64,000 nt of DNA from CAVRQM01 sp965246915 (GCA_965246915.1 CBDFGB010000010.1:62001-126000); one strand, 5' to 3'; shown: positions 41,398-51,037, counted from the stretch's first letter. Notes: a model not told the origin generated them from the letters alone. Made by a program: numbers and translations.

Positions 41398-42162
41398 TCA
41401 CGCCGCCAACCATCCGCCATCGACGACCAAATTCGACCCCGTCATGAACGTCGCGCGGTCGCTGGCCAGGAACACCGCCGCGTTCGCGACGTCCTGAGGC
41501 GTGCCGAGGCGTGGCCACGGGGTCCGCCGACGGGCGTTCTCCAGCAACGCGGGATCCATCGGCAGACCCGGCTTGCCGGTCACCACCTTGCCGGGAGAAA
41601 TCGAGTTGCAAACGATCAGCTCGGCGGCGTAGTCCACCGCGATCTGCCGCGTGATGTAGATCGCGCCCGCCTTGCTCACGCCATACGCAATGTCGCGCGG
41701 CGAGGTCACGATCCCCTGCTGCGAGCCGAGGTTGATGATGCGGCCGCGCGCCTCGGCCACTGGCTCCTGTTGGATCATCCGGGCGACAGCCGCCTTGCAG
41801 CCATGGAACATGCCGGTCATGTTGACAGCCATCACCCGCTCCCACTGCTCCGCGGTGGTCTCCAGAAGCGCGGTGCCGGAGAAGATCGCGGCGTTGTTGA
41901 CCATGATGTCGAGCCGAGCGAATCTCGCCACCGCACCGGCCACCAACGCGTCGACCGCCTCCCACGACGCGACATCCGTCGACTGGAAATATCCCGCGTC
42001 GCCGATCAGTTCGCGTGTCGGCGGCCCACCCTCAAGCGGCTCTTCCGTCACGTCGGCCAGCACCACACGGGCACCCTCCGCCGCGAAACTCACCGCGATG
42101 GCACGCCCGATGCCGGAACTGGCGCCGGTGACGATGGCGATTTTTCCGTCGAGCAGACCCAT
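41398..42162 (-). CDS. short-chain dehydrogenase/reductase (SDR)
   Basis: A 254-residue classical SDR. The cofactor motif is TGASSGIGRAI near residue 13, DVTE near 39 suggests NAD preference (Asp after beta-2), then MVNNAA, the catalytic serine in NLGSQQG and Tyr/Lys in YGVSKAG. The C-terminus ends MTGSNLVVDGG. The ATG at 42162 (MGLLDGKIA) is preferred to an upstream GTG. It is divergent from the M20 hydrolase with 15 bases between starts, so both probably share control. The substrate is unknown; by context a hydroxy intermediate of the betaine/ureide island. Confidence 0.87.
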   Translation of the reverse strand: MGLLDGKIAIVTGASSGIGRAIAVSFAAEGARVVLADVTEEPLEGGPPTRELIGDAGYFQSTDVASWEAVDALVAGAVARFARLDIMVNNAAIFSGTALLETTAEQWERVMAVNMTGMFHGCKAAVARMIQQEPVAEARGRIINLGSQQGIVTSPRDIAYGVSKAGAIYITRQIAVDYAAELIVCNSISPGKVVTGKPGLPMDPALLENARRRTPWPRLGTPQDVANAAVFLASDRATFMTGSNLVVDGGWLAA

Positions 42163-42177
42163 GAGCACACCCGCCTG

Positions 42178-43452
42178 ATGTCAGCCCCGTATCGCATGGC
42201 GGCACGCCGCGAAGCAGCCCCGGATTTGGACTTGGCCGCTTCCCTGTTCGACGAATTGGCGCGGCGCACTCGCCTCGGCGCGGGTATCTGTCGCGACAGC
42301 TTTGGCCCGGGCGAGCAGGCGGCGCACGACATCGTCCGGGACGTGGCGTCCTGCATGGAATTGGAGATCGCGGTGGACGCCATCGGCAACCTGTCGATGA
42401 CCCTGCCGGGCCGCGACCGTACCGCGCCACGCTTGCTCGTCGGGTCGCATCTCGACAGTGTCCCGCAGGGCGGCAATTTTGACGGGGCGGCTGGTGTCGT
42501 CGCGGGGCTCGCGGTCCTCGCCGGTCTCCGCGGCTGCGGTATCGTCCCGGCGTGCGACGTGACCGTGATGGCGATCCGCGCCGAGGAATCCGCGTGGTTC
42601 AACGTGGCCTATGTCGGCAGCGCCGGCGCATTCGGACATCTCGATCCCGCGTGCCTGGGCATCCGGCGAAGCGATGGCGGCCATTCGCTCGAGGACGCCA
42701 TACGCGCGAGCGGCTTCGATCCGGAGGCGATCCGCGCACGCCGCCGCTTGCTCGACCCGCGCGCCATCCGCGCTTATTTGGAATTGCACATCGAGCAAGG
42801 CCCGGTGCTCGTCGAACGCGGGATCGCGGCCTGCGCCGTGACCGGCATTCGCGGCTGCGTTCGGTTCCGCGACGCCGCCTGCATCGGCGCGTACGGACAC
42901 TCCGGCGCACTGCCCCGCGCATACCGCAGCGACGCGGTGGCCGCCACGGTCGCGCTGCTGCACGACATGGAAGCGCAATGGCTGCGGCGCGAGGCGGCGG
43001 GCGATGACCTCGTCGTCACCAGCGGCGAATTCTTCACCGACCCCGCCGCGCATGGACCAAGCAAGGTCGCGGGCCTGACACGCTTCGTCTTGGACATGCG
43101 GAGCCTTTCGGGTGCGACGATGCGCGACATGGCGGACCATGCCCGCAGCGCCGCTGCGCGGATCGGCTCGGCATACCGGGTGCGGTTCGATCTGGGGGAG
43201 ACCAGCGATTCGCCGCCGGCGCTGATGGATCCCCGCTTGCGCGGCATGCTGCGCAAGACGCTCGGCGAGTTCGAGATGGCGAGCGGAGCGGGACACGACG
43301 CGGCGATGTTCGCCGCCGAGGGCATCCCCACCGCCATGATTTTCATTCGCAATGCCAACGGCAGCCACAATCCGGACGAAGCCATGGCCATGGAGGACTT
43401 CGCGGTCGGCGCAGGAGCGTTGTCGTCGCTGCTGTTGGACGAGTGCGCATGA
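42178..43452 (+). CDS. M20-family N-carbamoyl/allantoate amidohydrolase-like enzyme
   Basis: A 424-residue dinuclear-metal amidase of the hydantoinase/carbamoylase branch, which removes carbamoyl groups from N-carbamoyl amino acids, allantoate or ureidoglycolate. Motifs: VGSHLDSVPQGGNFDG (His and bridging Asp), RAEESAWF (Glu; usually EEGVRF), LHIEQGPVL (His), ASGAGHDAAMFA and NGSHNPDEAM (His). It heads an overlapping run with an epimerase and a GbdR-like regulator (ATGA at 43449). Together with the PuuE-like enzyme at 51121 it could degrade a cyclic ureide. Exact substrate unknown. Confidence 0.87.
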   Translation: MSAPYRMAARREAAPDLDLAASLFDELARRTRLGAGICRDSFGPGEQAAHDIVRDVASCMELEIAVDAIGNLSMTLPGRDRTAPRLLVGSHLDSVPQGGNFDGAAGVVAGLAVLAGLRGCGIVPACDVTVMAIRAEESAWFNVAYVGSAGAFGHLDPACLGIRRSDGGHSLEDAIRASGFDPEAIRARRRLLDPRAIRAYLELHIEQGPVLVERGIAACAVTGIRGCVRFRDAACIGAYGHSGALPRAYRSDAVAATVALLHDMEAQWLRREAAGDDLVVTSGEFFTDPAAHGPSKVAGLTRFVLDMRSLSGATMRDMADHARSAAARIGSAYRVRFDLGETSDSPPALMDPRLRGMLRKTLGEFEMASGAGHDAAMFAAEGIPTAMIFIRNANGSHNPDEAMAMEDFAVGAGALSSLLLDECA

Positions 43453-44483
43453 CACTCCTGGTGACGGGGGCGACCGGCTTCGTCATGAGCGTCATGGCCC
43501 GACGCTGGCTCGACGCCGATCCCGACGCGCGCGTCGTGGCGCTGGATGCGGCGCCGCTCGACGCGGCGGCGCAAAGGTATTTTGCGCCGGTGGCCGACCG
43601 GCTCACGGTGGTCACCGCCGACGTGACGCGGCCGGATGCTTGGGCGAGCACACTGACCGCTCACGGAATCACCCGCGTGGTGCATGGGGCCACCGTGACG
43701 CCGCTGTCGCGGGGGACGGCAGCCGAGGCGCGCCGGGAACCCGAGTCGGAGGACCCCGCCCGCATCATGGACGTGAACCTGATGGGCACCGTCGCGATAC
43801 TGGACTGGGCGCGGGCGCAGCCAGCGATTGGCCGCGTGATCTATGTCAGCTCCGGCGCCGTCTACCGGCATCACGGGCCGGACCGCCCCGGCGAGCCATT
43901 GCCGGAGGACGGTTATGTCGCGCCACGCCGACTCTATGGGATCTCGAAACTTGCCTCTGAACTGGTCGCGGAACGGTACGGCGAGTTGTTCGGCCTGTCG
44001 GTCGCGTCGGTGCGGCTGTCATCGGTCTATGGAACGATGGACCGGGCTACCGCCAGCCGCAACTTCCGGCACGTCCCCAACCGCATTGCCCATATGGCGC
44101 TCGACAGGGTTATGCGCATCCGCGTCAACACGCTCGACGCGATCGGCGATTACGTGCACGCCGAGGACGTCGCGGACGGCATCTGCGCACTGCTGCGAGC
44201 GCCGAGACTGGCTCACGCAGTCTACAACATCGCCGCCGGCGTCACGACGACGACCGGCGAGTTGATAGACTGGGCCGCCGAGAAGTGTCCCGGTCTGCGC
44301 GCGGACCTCGCAACCCCCGACGAGGCCGACATCCTACAGAACGCGACGCTGACCGGAGGCATGTGGGGCGCTTACGAGATCTCCCGCATCGTCGCCGAGA
44401 CGGGCTGGCGACCGCGCCCGGTGAGGACCGCGTTCCATGCGTATATGGATTGGATCGTCGAGCAGCGCACGGCCGTCGCGTGA
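43449..44483 (+). CDS. NAD-dependent epimerase/dehydratase family protein
   Basis: A 344-residue extended SDR. The N-terminal Rossmann motif is TGATGFVMSV (normally TGxxGxxG; here Met for the last Gly). VYVSS-type strand appears as VIYVSSGAVY, and the catalytic Tyr/Lys is YGISKLASE. The C-terminal part (VYNIAAG, TGWRPRPV) fits NDP-sugar epimerases and related dehydrogenases such as uronate or aldose-1-dehydrogenase types. ATG 43449 overlaps the M20 gene stop by ATGA; an alternative GTG six bases earlier is possible. Confidence 0.83.
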   Translation: MTLLVTGATGFVMSVMARRWLDADPDARVVALDAAPLDAAAQRYFAPVADRLTVVTADVTRPDAWASTLTAHGITRVVHGATVTPLSRGTAAEARREPESEDPARIMDVNLMGTVAILDWARAQPAIGRVIYVSSGAVYRHHGPDRPGEPLPEDGYVAPRRLYGISKLASELVAERYGELFGLSVASVRLSSVYGTMDRATASRNFRHVPNRIAHMALDRVMRIRVNTLDAIGDYVHAEDVADGICALLRAPRLAHAVYNIAAGVTTTTGELIDWAAEKCPGLRADLATPDEADILQNATLTGGMWGAYEISRIVAETGWRPRPVRTAFHAYMDWIVEQRTAVA

Positions 44484-45424
44484 CGCGCGTCGGGTTCTAT
44501 CTGGTCCCTGAGTTTCCCATGATCGCGCTGGCCTGTGCGATGGACCCCCTGCGGATCGCCAACCGGCTGTCGGGTCGCATGCTGTATGAGTGGCGAGTGA
44601 TCTCCCGCGACGGCGGGGCGGTGCGGGCCAGCAACGGCGTTTCACTGTCCGCGGAGTGCGGCATCGCGGACGCCACGGACTGCGCCATGGTCTTGGCCTG
44701 CGCCGGGTTGCACGCGGAAAGGTTCCGCGATCGGGCAGTGTTCACATGGCTGCGGCGGCTGCACCGGCGGGCTTGCCGGCTCGGCGCGATCAGCACGGGG
44801 ACTTATCTGCTCGCCCGCAGTGGCTTGCTGGATGGCCGACGCTGCACGACCCACTGGGAGAACGTCGCCTCGCTCGCCGAGGAGTTTCCACGCATCATTG
44901 TGAGCGACGACATCGTGGTCGAGGACGGGCCGTTCCTCACCTGCTCCGGCGGGACCGGGACGCTCGACATGATGCTGCACCTGATCGCCCAGCAGCATGG
45001 CGCGGGATTGGCCACGGCGATTTCCGATCAGATCATGCATCCGCGTATCCGCGACAAGCAGGATCATCAGCGCGATGCATTGGAGAGACGACTTTCGGTC
45101 GCTCACCCGAAGCTCGGCGGCGTGGTCCGCGAAATGCAGCGAACCCTGGAGGAGCCTCTCGACATCGCGCGGCTCGCCCGTGCGGCCGGATTGTCGCCGC
45201 GCCATCTGGAACGGCTCAGCGCACGGACGCTGGGCAAGACTCCGCGTGACGTCTACAGGGAACTGCGACTTCAGCGTGGACGGGCACTGCTGCAGCAAAC
45301 CGGGCTATCGGTACTGGAAGTGGCGCTCGCCTGCGGGTTCGTCTCCGCCACGCATTTCAGCCGTTGCTATCGCGGCTGGTCAGGACGCAGCCCGACCGAG
45401 GAACGACGCGCGGCGATGCATTGA
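44480..45424 (+). CDS. GlxA/GbdR-like AraC-family transcriptional regulator
   Basis: A 314-residue regulator with an N-terminal DJ-1/PfpI (GATase1-like) sensing domain (TRVGFYLVPEFPMIALACA) and a C-terminal AraC helix-turn-helix pair (IARLARAAGLSPRHLERL; VLEVALACGFVSATHFSRCY). The region CTTHWENVASLAEEFP and CSGGTGTLDMMLHLIAQQHG, with IRDKQDHQR, strongly recalls GbdR and CdhR, which respond to dimethylglycine/glycine betaine and carnitine in pseudomonads. GTG at 44480 overlaps the epimerase stop. It is the likely activator of the surrounding catabolic genes. Which ligand it senses is an inference. Confidence 0.87.
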   Translation: MTRVGFYLVPEFPMIALACAMDPLRIANRLSGRMLYEWRVISRDGGAVRASNGVSLSAECGIADATDCAMVLACAGLHAERFRDRAVFTWLRRLHRRACRLGAISTGTYLLARSGLLDGRRCTTHWENVASLAEEFPRIIVSDDIVVEDGPFLTCSGGTGTLDMMLHLIAQQHGAGLATAISDQIMHPRIRDKQDHQRDALERRLSVAHPKLGGVVREMQRTLEEPLDIARLARAAGLSPRHLERLSARTLGKTPRDVYRELRLQRGRALLQQTGLSVLEVALACGFVSATHFSRCYRGWSGRSPTEERRAAMH

Positions 45425-45523
45425 GAAATGGCGACCCGGGGCGCCACCTGGACCCGACGCCCCACACCCCATGGACGTCAAAGGTGAGCATTTGAGGGGA
45501 TCGAACGGGCGAAGCCATAACCT

Positions 45524-47545
45524 TCAGTTCACCGCAACGCTCTCCGCCACACGCGCCCGACCCATTTCCGAAAGCGCCAGATGGCACCTTATGGAATGTC
45601 CATCCTCGTCGCGGGCCATCAGCCGCGGCTCGTCGTCCTCGCAGATCCGGCCGATCTTTCGCGGACAGCGCGTATGGAACACGCAGCCTTTCGGTGGACG
45701 CACGGCGCTCGGGATCTCGCCGCTCAGCGGAATCCGCGCGGTGCGGCCGTCGGCATCCGGCACGGCCGACAGCAGCGCCTCCGTATAGGGGTGATGCGGC
45801 CCCTCGAACACGCGCTCGGCCGGACCACACTCCATCACGCGCCCGAGATACAGAACAAGGATCCGGTCGGACAGATACCGGACCACGCCGAGATCGTGCG
45901 AAACGAACAGGTAGCTGACCTGCCGTTCGGCCTGCAGATCGGCCAGCAGGTTCAAGATCGCCGCCTGCACCGACACATCGAGCGCGGACGTCGGCTCGTC
46001 GCACACGACCAACCGGGGGGTCCCCGCGAAAGCGCGCGCGATGGCCACACGCTGCTTCAGGCCGCCCGACAATTGCCGCGGCTTGGCGGCCAGGAAGCGG
46101 TCCGCCAGACGCACGGACCGCGTCAGCTCGAGCAATCGGGCGCGCCCCGCGGCCCCATGCAGGCCGCCGAGCTTTGCCAGCGCGCGGCCGATGATGCGCC
46201 GCACGCTGTGCGCCCGGTTCAGCGCCGAATCCGGATTCTGAAAGACGATCTGCAGTGCCCGGATCTGCTCCTGGTCACGCGCGCTCGAGAGCTCGGGCAA
46301 GGGCCTGCCGTCGATCTGAATGATGCTCTGGTCGTCGGGCGGCGTCAGACCCAGCAGAACCCGCGCGAGAGTGGTCTTGCCGCTGCCGGATTCGCCGACC
46401 AGCCCGAGCGTCTCGCCGGCCCACAAATTGAATTCGACGTCGCGCAGCGCGGCGACCCGATACGGGCCGGCGGAATAGGTCTTCGACAGGTTTTCCACAC
46501 GCAGGACGGGAACCATGTGCGTGGCCGCGGCCGCGGCGTCGGGCATCGCGTCCGGCGTGACGCGCGGCAGGCTCGGGGCCTGTTCGTGGAAATGACAACG
46601 GCTCGCGCGCTCGCCGAACGCGGCGAGTGGCGGCGCCACGTCGTGGCAGACGCCTTCGGCCAACCCGCATCGCTCGCTGAACACGCAGCCGCGGATCAAA
46701 CCGGGCGAGGCCGGCAGGAAGCCGGGAATGGTGTCCAGCCTGCCACTATACTTGTTGCGCCCGCGCTTGGGCAGGCAGCGCAGCAGGCCGACCGTGTAGG
46801 GATGGCGGGGATCGGCGAACACGTCGGCGGTCGGACCCTCCTCGACTTTCGTGCCCGCGTAGAGCACGCCGACGCGGGCGCACATCCGAGCGATGACCGC
46901 AAGGTTGTGGCCGATGAACAGAACGGCTGTGTCGAACTCGGCGCGCAGCGCCTCGATCAGGTCGAGCACCTCCGCCTCGACGGTGGCGTCCAGGCCGGTC
47001 GTCGGCTCGTCAAGAATCAGCAACCTGCGATCCACCGCAAGCGCCATCGCGATCACCACCCGTTGCAGCATGCCCCCGGACAGCTGATGCGGATAGCGGT
47101 CCATGACGCGCGCCGGGTCGGAAATCTGCACCCGCCGCAGCATGTCGAGAGCGCGGTCAGCGGCCTCGCTCGCGGCATGGCCGGCCAGCGCGTATACTTC
47201 AACGAGCTGAGCCCCGGCAGTGATCGACGGGTTCAGGGCGCGGCCAGGGTCTTGGTAGACCATCGCGACGCTGCGGGCCCGCAACTGCCGCAAGGCGGGC
47301 GGGCGCAGTTCCAGAACATTCTGTCCGTCGAGCAGAATTCTCCCGCGGCGCACGCGCCCGCCGCGCGGCAAGTAGCGTACGACCGCCAAAGCCGCCGTCG
47401 ACTTGCCGCATCCCGATTCTCCGACCAGCCCATAGGTCTCGCCACGTCCGATGCGCAGCGACAGATCCCGAAGAACCGCCCGGTCGCGGCCGCGCACGCG
47501 ATAGGCGACATCGAGATCTTCGATGACCAGCGCGTCGTCGTTCAT
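45524..47545 (-). CDS. fused dipeptide-type ABC transporter ATPase (DppD-DppF)
   Basis: A 673-residue protein with two complete oligopeptide-type ATPases. The first half (1-330) has Walker A GESGCGKST, signature LSGGMLQRVVIA, Walker B LLILDEPTTGLD and a cysteine cluster (GCVFSERCGLAEGVC). After a linker at about residues 330-350 the second half has GESGSGKTT, LSGGLKQRVAIARA, LVVCDEPTSALD and GCVFHTRCP. Most homologues are two separate genes. ATG 47545 overlaps the permease stop (ATGA). It completes the importer of the catabolic island; 99 bases separate it from the convergent regulator gene, including a possible GGGGCG/CGCCCC hairpin at 45438-45463. Confidence 0.9.
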   Translation of the reverse strand: MNDDALVIEDLDVAYRVRGRDRAVLRDLSLRIGRGETYGLVGESGCGKSTAALAVVRYLPRGGRVRRGRILLDGQNVLELRPPALRQLRARSVAMVYQDPGRALNPSITAGAQLVEVYALAGHAASEAADRALDMLRRVQISDPARVMDRYPHQLSGGMLQRVVIAMALAVDRRLLILDEPTTGLDATVEAEVLDLIEALRAEFDTAVLFIGHNLAVIARMCARVGVLYAGTKVEEGPTADVFADPRHPYTVGLLRCLPKRGRNKYSGRLDTIPGFLPASPGLIRGCVFSERCGLAEGVCHDVAPPLAAFGERASRCHFHEQAPSLPRVTPDAMPDAAAAATHMVPVLRVENLSKTYSAGPYRVAALRDVEFNLWAGETLGLVGESGSGKTTLARVLLGLTPPDDQSIIQIDGRPLPELSSARDQEQIRALQIVFQNPDSALNRAHSVRRIIGRALAKLGGLHGAAGRARLLELTRSVRLADRFLAAKPRQLSGGLKQRVAIARAFAGTPRLVVCDEPTSALDVSVQAAILNLLADLQAERQVSYLFVSHDLGVVRYLSDRILVLYLGRVMECGPAERVFEGPHHPYTEALLSAVPDADGRTARIPLSGEIPSAVRPPKGCVFHTRCPRKIGRICEDDEPRLMARDEDGHSIRCHLALSEMGRARVAESVAVN

Positions 47546-48396
47546 GAGTCGAGCGCGCCCTGCAGCCCGTCGGCGACGAGGTTGACCCCCACCACCAGGG
47601 ACGCGATGGCCACCGCGTCGAACAACACGGTCCACCAATAGCCGCCGCCGATGAAGCCGTAATTCTCCGAAATCGCGAGGCCCCAGTCCGGCGACGGCGG
47701 CTGCAACCCGACCCCGAGGAAACTGAGCGTCGCGACGGTGAAGATCGCGTAGCCGATGCGCACCGTCAGCTCGACGAATATCGGACCCAGGATGTTGGGA
47801 AGAATCTCCATGAACATGATGTGCGTGGCCGCCTCGCCGCGCAGTCGCGCCGCCGCGACATAATCGAGGCTGCGTTCCGTCAGGACGGCGGAGCGCACGG
47901 TGCGCGCCACGATCGGCGTGAAGCTGAGACCAATCGCGATGATGACCGTGCCGTTCGACGGGCCGAGAGCGACCAGCGCCATGAGCGCTACGATCAGCAG
48001 CGGCAACGCCAGTACAGCGTCCACGAGACGGCTGACGATGTTGTCGACGATACCCCCGAAATAGCCAGTGATCAGGCCGATCGCGGTACCGAGCGCGACG
48101 CCCAGCAACGTCGCTAGTGGCGCCACCGTCAGGATGTCGCGGGCGCCGACGATGACCCGGCCGAACATGTCTCGCCCGAGATGGTCGGTGCCGAACCAAT
48201 GCTCGACCGATGGCGGGTCCAGCGCGGTCAGAAGATCGTCGGCGTAGGGATCGATCGGCACGACCTGCTCGCCGAACAATGAGCACAGGACCCAAAACAG
48301 TACGATCGAGACGCCAGAGAGGAACGTCGGCGAGCGCAACAGCGCACGCGCCGTCTCCCAACGCGGTGCGGACGGGACAATTACCGCGCCGCTCAT
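47542..48396 (-). CDS. dipeptide-type ABC transporter permease (DppC-like)
   Basis: A 284-residue permease with about six helices. Landmarks: DPPSVEHWFGTDHLGRDMFGR in the first periplasmic loop, the EAA-type loop DYVAAARLRGEAATHIMF and LSFLGVGLQPPSPDWG. ATG 48396 overlaps the DppB-like stop by ATGA. Part of the four-gene importer (binding protein, two permeases, fused ATPase) inside the catabolic island. Confidence 0.88.
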   Translation of the reverse strand: MSGAVIVPSAPRWETARALLRSPTFLSGVSIVLFWVLCSLFGEQVVPIDPYADDLLTALDPPSVEHWFGTDHLGRDMFGRVIVGARDILTVAPLATLLGVALGTAIGLITGYFGGIVDNIVSRLVDAVLALPLLIVALMALVALGPSNGTVIIAIGLSFTPIVARTVRSAVLTERSLDYVAAARLRGEAATHIMFMEILPNILGPIFVELTVRIGYAIFTVATLSFLGVGLQPPSPDWGLAISENYGFIGGGYWWTVLFDAVAIASLVVGVNLVADGLQGALDS

Positions 48397-49322
48397 TCGC
48401 GGCCGCCGAAGCGCAGTCGCGGATTGAGACGCACCGAAAGTAGATCGGCGCAAAGCGTGGCGACGACGTAGATCACGCCGACCGTCAGCACACCGGCCTC
48501 CAGCATCGGGAAATCGCGCGCCTTCGACGCGGCATAGATCAGTCCGCCGATGCCCTGGTAGTGAAACAACGTCTCGACCACGACCAGCCCGCCGATGAGG
48601 TAGCCGGCTTGGGTCGCGACAACGGTGATCGTCGGCAGCAGCGCGTTGCGCAGCACGTGCCGCCAAATCACCGTGCGGCGCGGCAACCCCTTCAGGATCG
48701 CGGTCCGCGTGTAGTCCGCCTCGAGCGCCGTGACCGTGCCCGCGCGGGCCATGCGGGCGATGTAGCCGAACAACACGAGCACAAGCGGAACCGACGGCAG
48801 CAGCAGGTAGTAGATTTGGGTGAGCGGCCCGGACTCCGGCGGCCAGGTCGCGGTGATCGGAAAGAGATCGAGCCACACGCCGAAGATCAAGATCAGCACG
48901 ATGCCCGAGACGAACTCCGGAACCACTGTCGCGGACAGGCCGCTCAGCGTGATGACACGATCAAGCCATCGGCCGACATTCAATGCCGCGATCACGCCGC
49001 CGAGAATGGCCAACGGGACCACGATCACGAACGCGACGGCCCCGAGTTTGAGCGAATTGAGCAAAGCGTCGCCGACGAAGGGCGCAACCGGCGAGCGGTA
49101 GATATAGGACAAGCCCATATCGCCGACCACGAAATGGCTGATCCAGTCCCAGTATTGCACGAGCAGCGGACGGTCGACGCCGAGTTGGTGGTTCAGCACG
49201 GCGACCGCCCGCGCATCCGCGAGCGGTCCCAGGATCGCCCGCCCCACGTCCCCCGGTAGCAACTGCCCACCCGCGAAGACCAGAGCACTGAGCAGGAACA
49301 GTGTCACCACGGACAGCAGCAA
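48393..49322 (-). CDS. dipeptide-type ABC transporter permease (DppB-like)
   Basis: A 309-residue permease. The sequence shows LLPGDVGRAILG and LNHQLGVDRPLLVQYWDWI after helix 1, and the EAA-type loop ALEADYTRTAILKGLPRR. The first usable start is TTG at 49322, giving a helix-1 segment with no preceding arginines. In-frame codons upstream (IVRALIPR) look like the usual positively charged N-terminus, so a non-standard start further left is possible. The binding-protein stop lies 53 bases upstream. Confidence 0.85.
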   Translation of the reverse strand: MLLSVVTLFLLSALVFAGGQLLPGDVGRAILGPLADARAVAVLNHQLGVDRPLLVQYWDWISHFVVGDMGLSYIYRSPVAPFVGDALLNSLKLGAVAFVIVVPLAILGGVIAALNVGRWLDRVITLSGLSATVVPEFVSGIVLILIFGVWLDLFPITATWPPESGPLTQIYYLLLPSVPLVLVLFGYIARMARAGTVTALEADYTRTAILKGLPRRTVIWRHVLRNALLPTITVVATQAGYLIGGLVVVETLFHYQGIGGLIYAASKARDFPMLEAGVLTVGVIYVVATLCADLLSVRLNPRLRFGGRE

Positions 49323-49375
49323 CCGGGGGATCAGGGCGCGGACGATTGGCGAAGCTCCTCGCGTTCGCTTGGCCG

Positions 49376-51037
49376 CTACGCGAAGCTGGCTTGGCTGAGA
49401 AACAGCCGGTTGGCGATCGGCGGGATCCCGGTCAGACCCTTCTTCACCGGAACGAGATAGTCGTAGAAGTAGCCGAATATGATCGGCGTCTCGTCAAGCA
49501 GCAGCTCCTGGATCTCTTTCGCGAGCGCGCGCTGCGTTCCGAGATCGGCGCTGCGGCCATATTTGTCGACCAACCCGTCATAGGTCTTGTTCTTGAAGTG
49601 CGCCGCGTTCCATGGCCCGTCGCTCAGCAGCGGCGCGCGCAGGAAGACGTTCGGCACGCCACGGTTGCCGTAATCGGTGATGCCGAGCGTGCTGTCGAGC
49701 CAATCGGACTCGCCGAACGCTGCCTTGCCGTAATAGGCATCCTGACTTTCGATCGCGAGCGTGATGTCGATTCCAATCTCCTTGCCGAAATTCTTGATCA
49801 GTACGGCGTAGTCGGGGATCTCGATATAGCGCTCGGTGGTCAGCGTGACCTTGAAGCCTTTCGGCACGCCGGCCGCTGCCATCAATTCCTTCGCTTCACG
49901 GATGTTCTGTTCACGCTGCGGCACCGACCGGTCGGTCGTCGGGTAGGCCGGCGCGAACGGGCTGTCATTGCCAACGACCGCAAGGTTGCGGAACAGACCG
50001 GCGACCAGTTTCTTGCGGTTCAGGCTGAGTGCGAGCGCGCGGCGCACCCGCTTGTCGGTGAACGGCCCGGTATCACAGCGCATGTGCACCTGCTGATGCC
50101 CGGTGCCATTCTCACGAATGATGGTGAAACGCGGGTCGTTCAACAGCGCCTGCCCGCCGGAGACGGCGATCTGTTCGATCAGGTCGACCTGGCCGCCCTG
50201 CAACGCCAGAATTTGCGGCTGCAGGTCGGTGTAGAACGTGAACTCGGTGCGGTCCGGCAGCGACTTCGGACCCCAGTAGTCGGGGTTTCGTACGAACGAG
50301 GCGCCGACCTTCGCGGTGTATTTCTCGAGCTTGAACGGCCCGGTGCCGTCCCAGTTGTGCTCGTAGTCGCCCTTGTAGCTGGCGGGGAGGATGACGCAGT
50401 TGTAGTTGTCCGACGAGATCACGTACGGGAACGCGCCGTAAGGCGCGTCGAGGTGGAACTCAACCGTCAGATCGTCGATCTTCTTCGCGTTGCCGGGCGA
50501 GAGGATTCCCTTGAACGCCGACAACGCGTTCGAGGCATTTTTCGGGTCGCACAGCCGATCGATGCTGGCGATCACGTCTTCGGCGACCATTGTCCCGCCG
50601 CTGTGGTACTTCACGCCGGAGCGGAGCTTGAACGTCCACACCGACCCGTCGTCGTTGTGCGTCCAGCTTTCCGCCAGCACCGGCTTCAGCGTCAGGTCTG
50701 GTTGCAGCACGCACAGGAATTCCGCGGCTTGCAGCAGAATCTCGAGGCCGCCGTTGTCGGCGATCGTCACGGGGTCGATCGCGGCGGCCGGCACGGTCAG
50801 CGCGACGCGGATCGTCCCGCCCGGCTTACCCGCGGCACGTGCTAGCGACGGCAGCGCGGCCGCGCCGAATGTGGTTGCGATCCCCGACAACAGCGGCAGC
50901 GACAGGCCCAGCAGGCTGCCGTGCCGCAGGAAGCCGCGCCGATCGACGCGACCGGCGATCAGTTCGTCGATCAGGTCGTTGTCGAGCGCGCCCAAGGTGC
51001 GGCGCAGCGCGTCGATCGTCTTGCGATTGTCGCTCAT
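49376..51037 (-). CDS. dipeptide-type ABC transporter substrate-binding protein, Tat-exported
   Basis: A 553-residue family-5 binding protein. Unusually long N-terminus: about 45 residues precede the twin-arginine motif DRRGFLRHG and the hydrophobic stretch, so export is by Tat. Mature landmarks: PVLAESWTHNDDGSVWTFKLR, GVKYHSGGTMVAEDV, GTGPFKLEKY and DKRVRRALALSLNR. It opens the importer operon and is divergent from the PuuE-like gene by 83 bases. By context it should bind the substrate of the island, such as a betaine or N-modified amino acid; the sequence does not show which. Confidence 0.87.
   Translation of the reverse strand: MSDNRKTIDALRRTLGALDNDLIDELIAGRVDRRGFLRHGSLLGLSLPLLSGIATTFGAAALPSLARAAGKPGGTIRVALTVPAAAIDPVTIADNGGLEILLQAAEFLCVLQPDLTLKPVLAESWTHNDDGSVWTFKLRSGVKYHSGGTMVAEDVIASIDRLCDPKNASNALSAFKGILSPGNAKKIDDLTVEFHLDAPYGAFPYVISSDNYNCVILPASYKGDYEHNWDGTGPFKLEKYTAKVGASFVRNPDYWGPKSLPDRTEFTFYTDLQPQILALQGGQVDLIEQIAVSGGQALLNDPRFTIIRENGTGHQQVHMRCDTGPFTDKRVRRALALSLNRKKLVAGLFRNLAVVGNDSPFAPAYPTTDRSVPQREQNIREAKELMAAAGVPKGFKVTLTTERYIEIPDYAVLIKNFGKEIGIDITLAIESQDAYYGKAAFGESDWLDSTLGITDYGNRGVPNVFLRAPLLSDGPWNAAHFKNKTYDGLVDKYGRSADLGTQRALAKEIQELLLDETPIIFGYFYDYLVPVKKGLTGIPPIANRLFLSQASFA

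Noticed and set aside
45581..47641. A 686-codon plus-strand open frame
   Set aside because: Antisense to the fused ATPase gene, which has full Walker and signature motifs; no protein family features.
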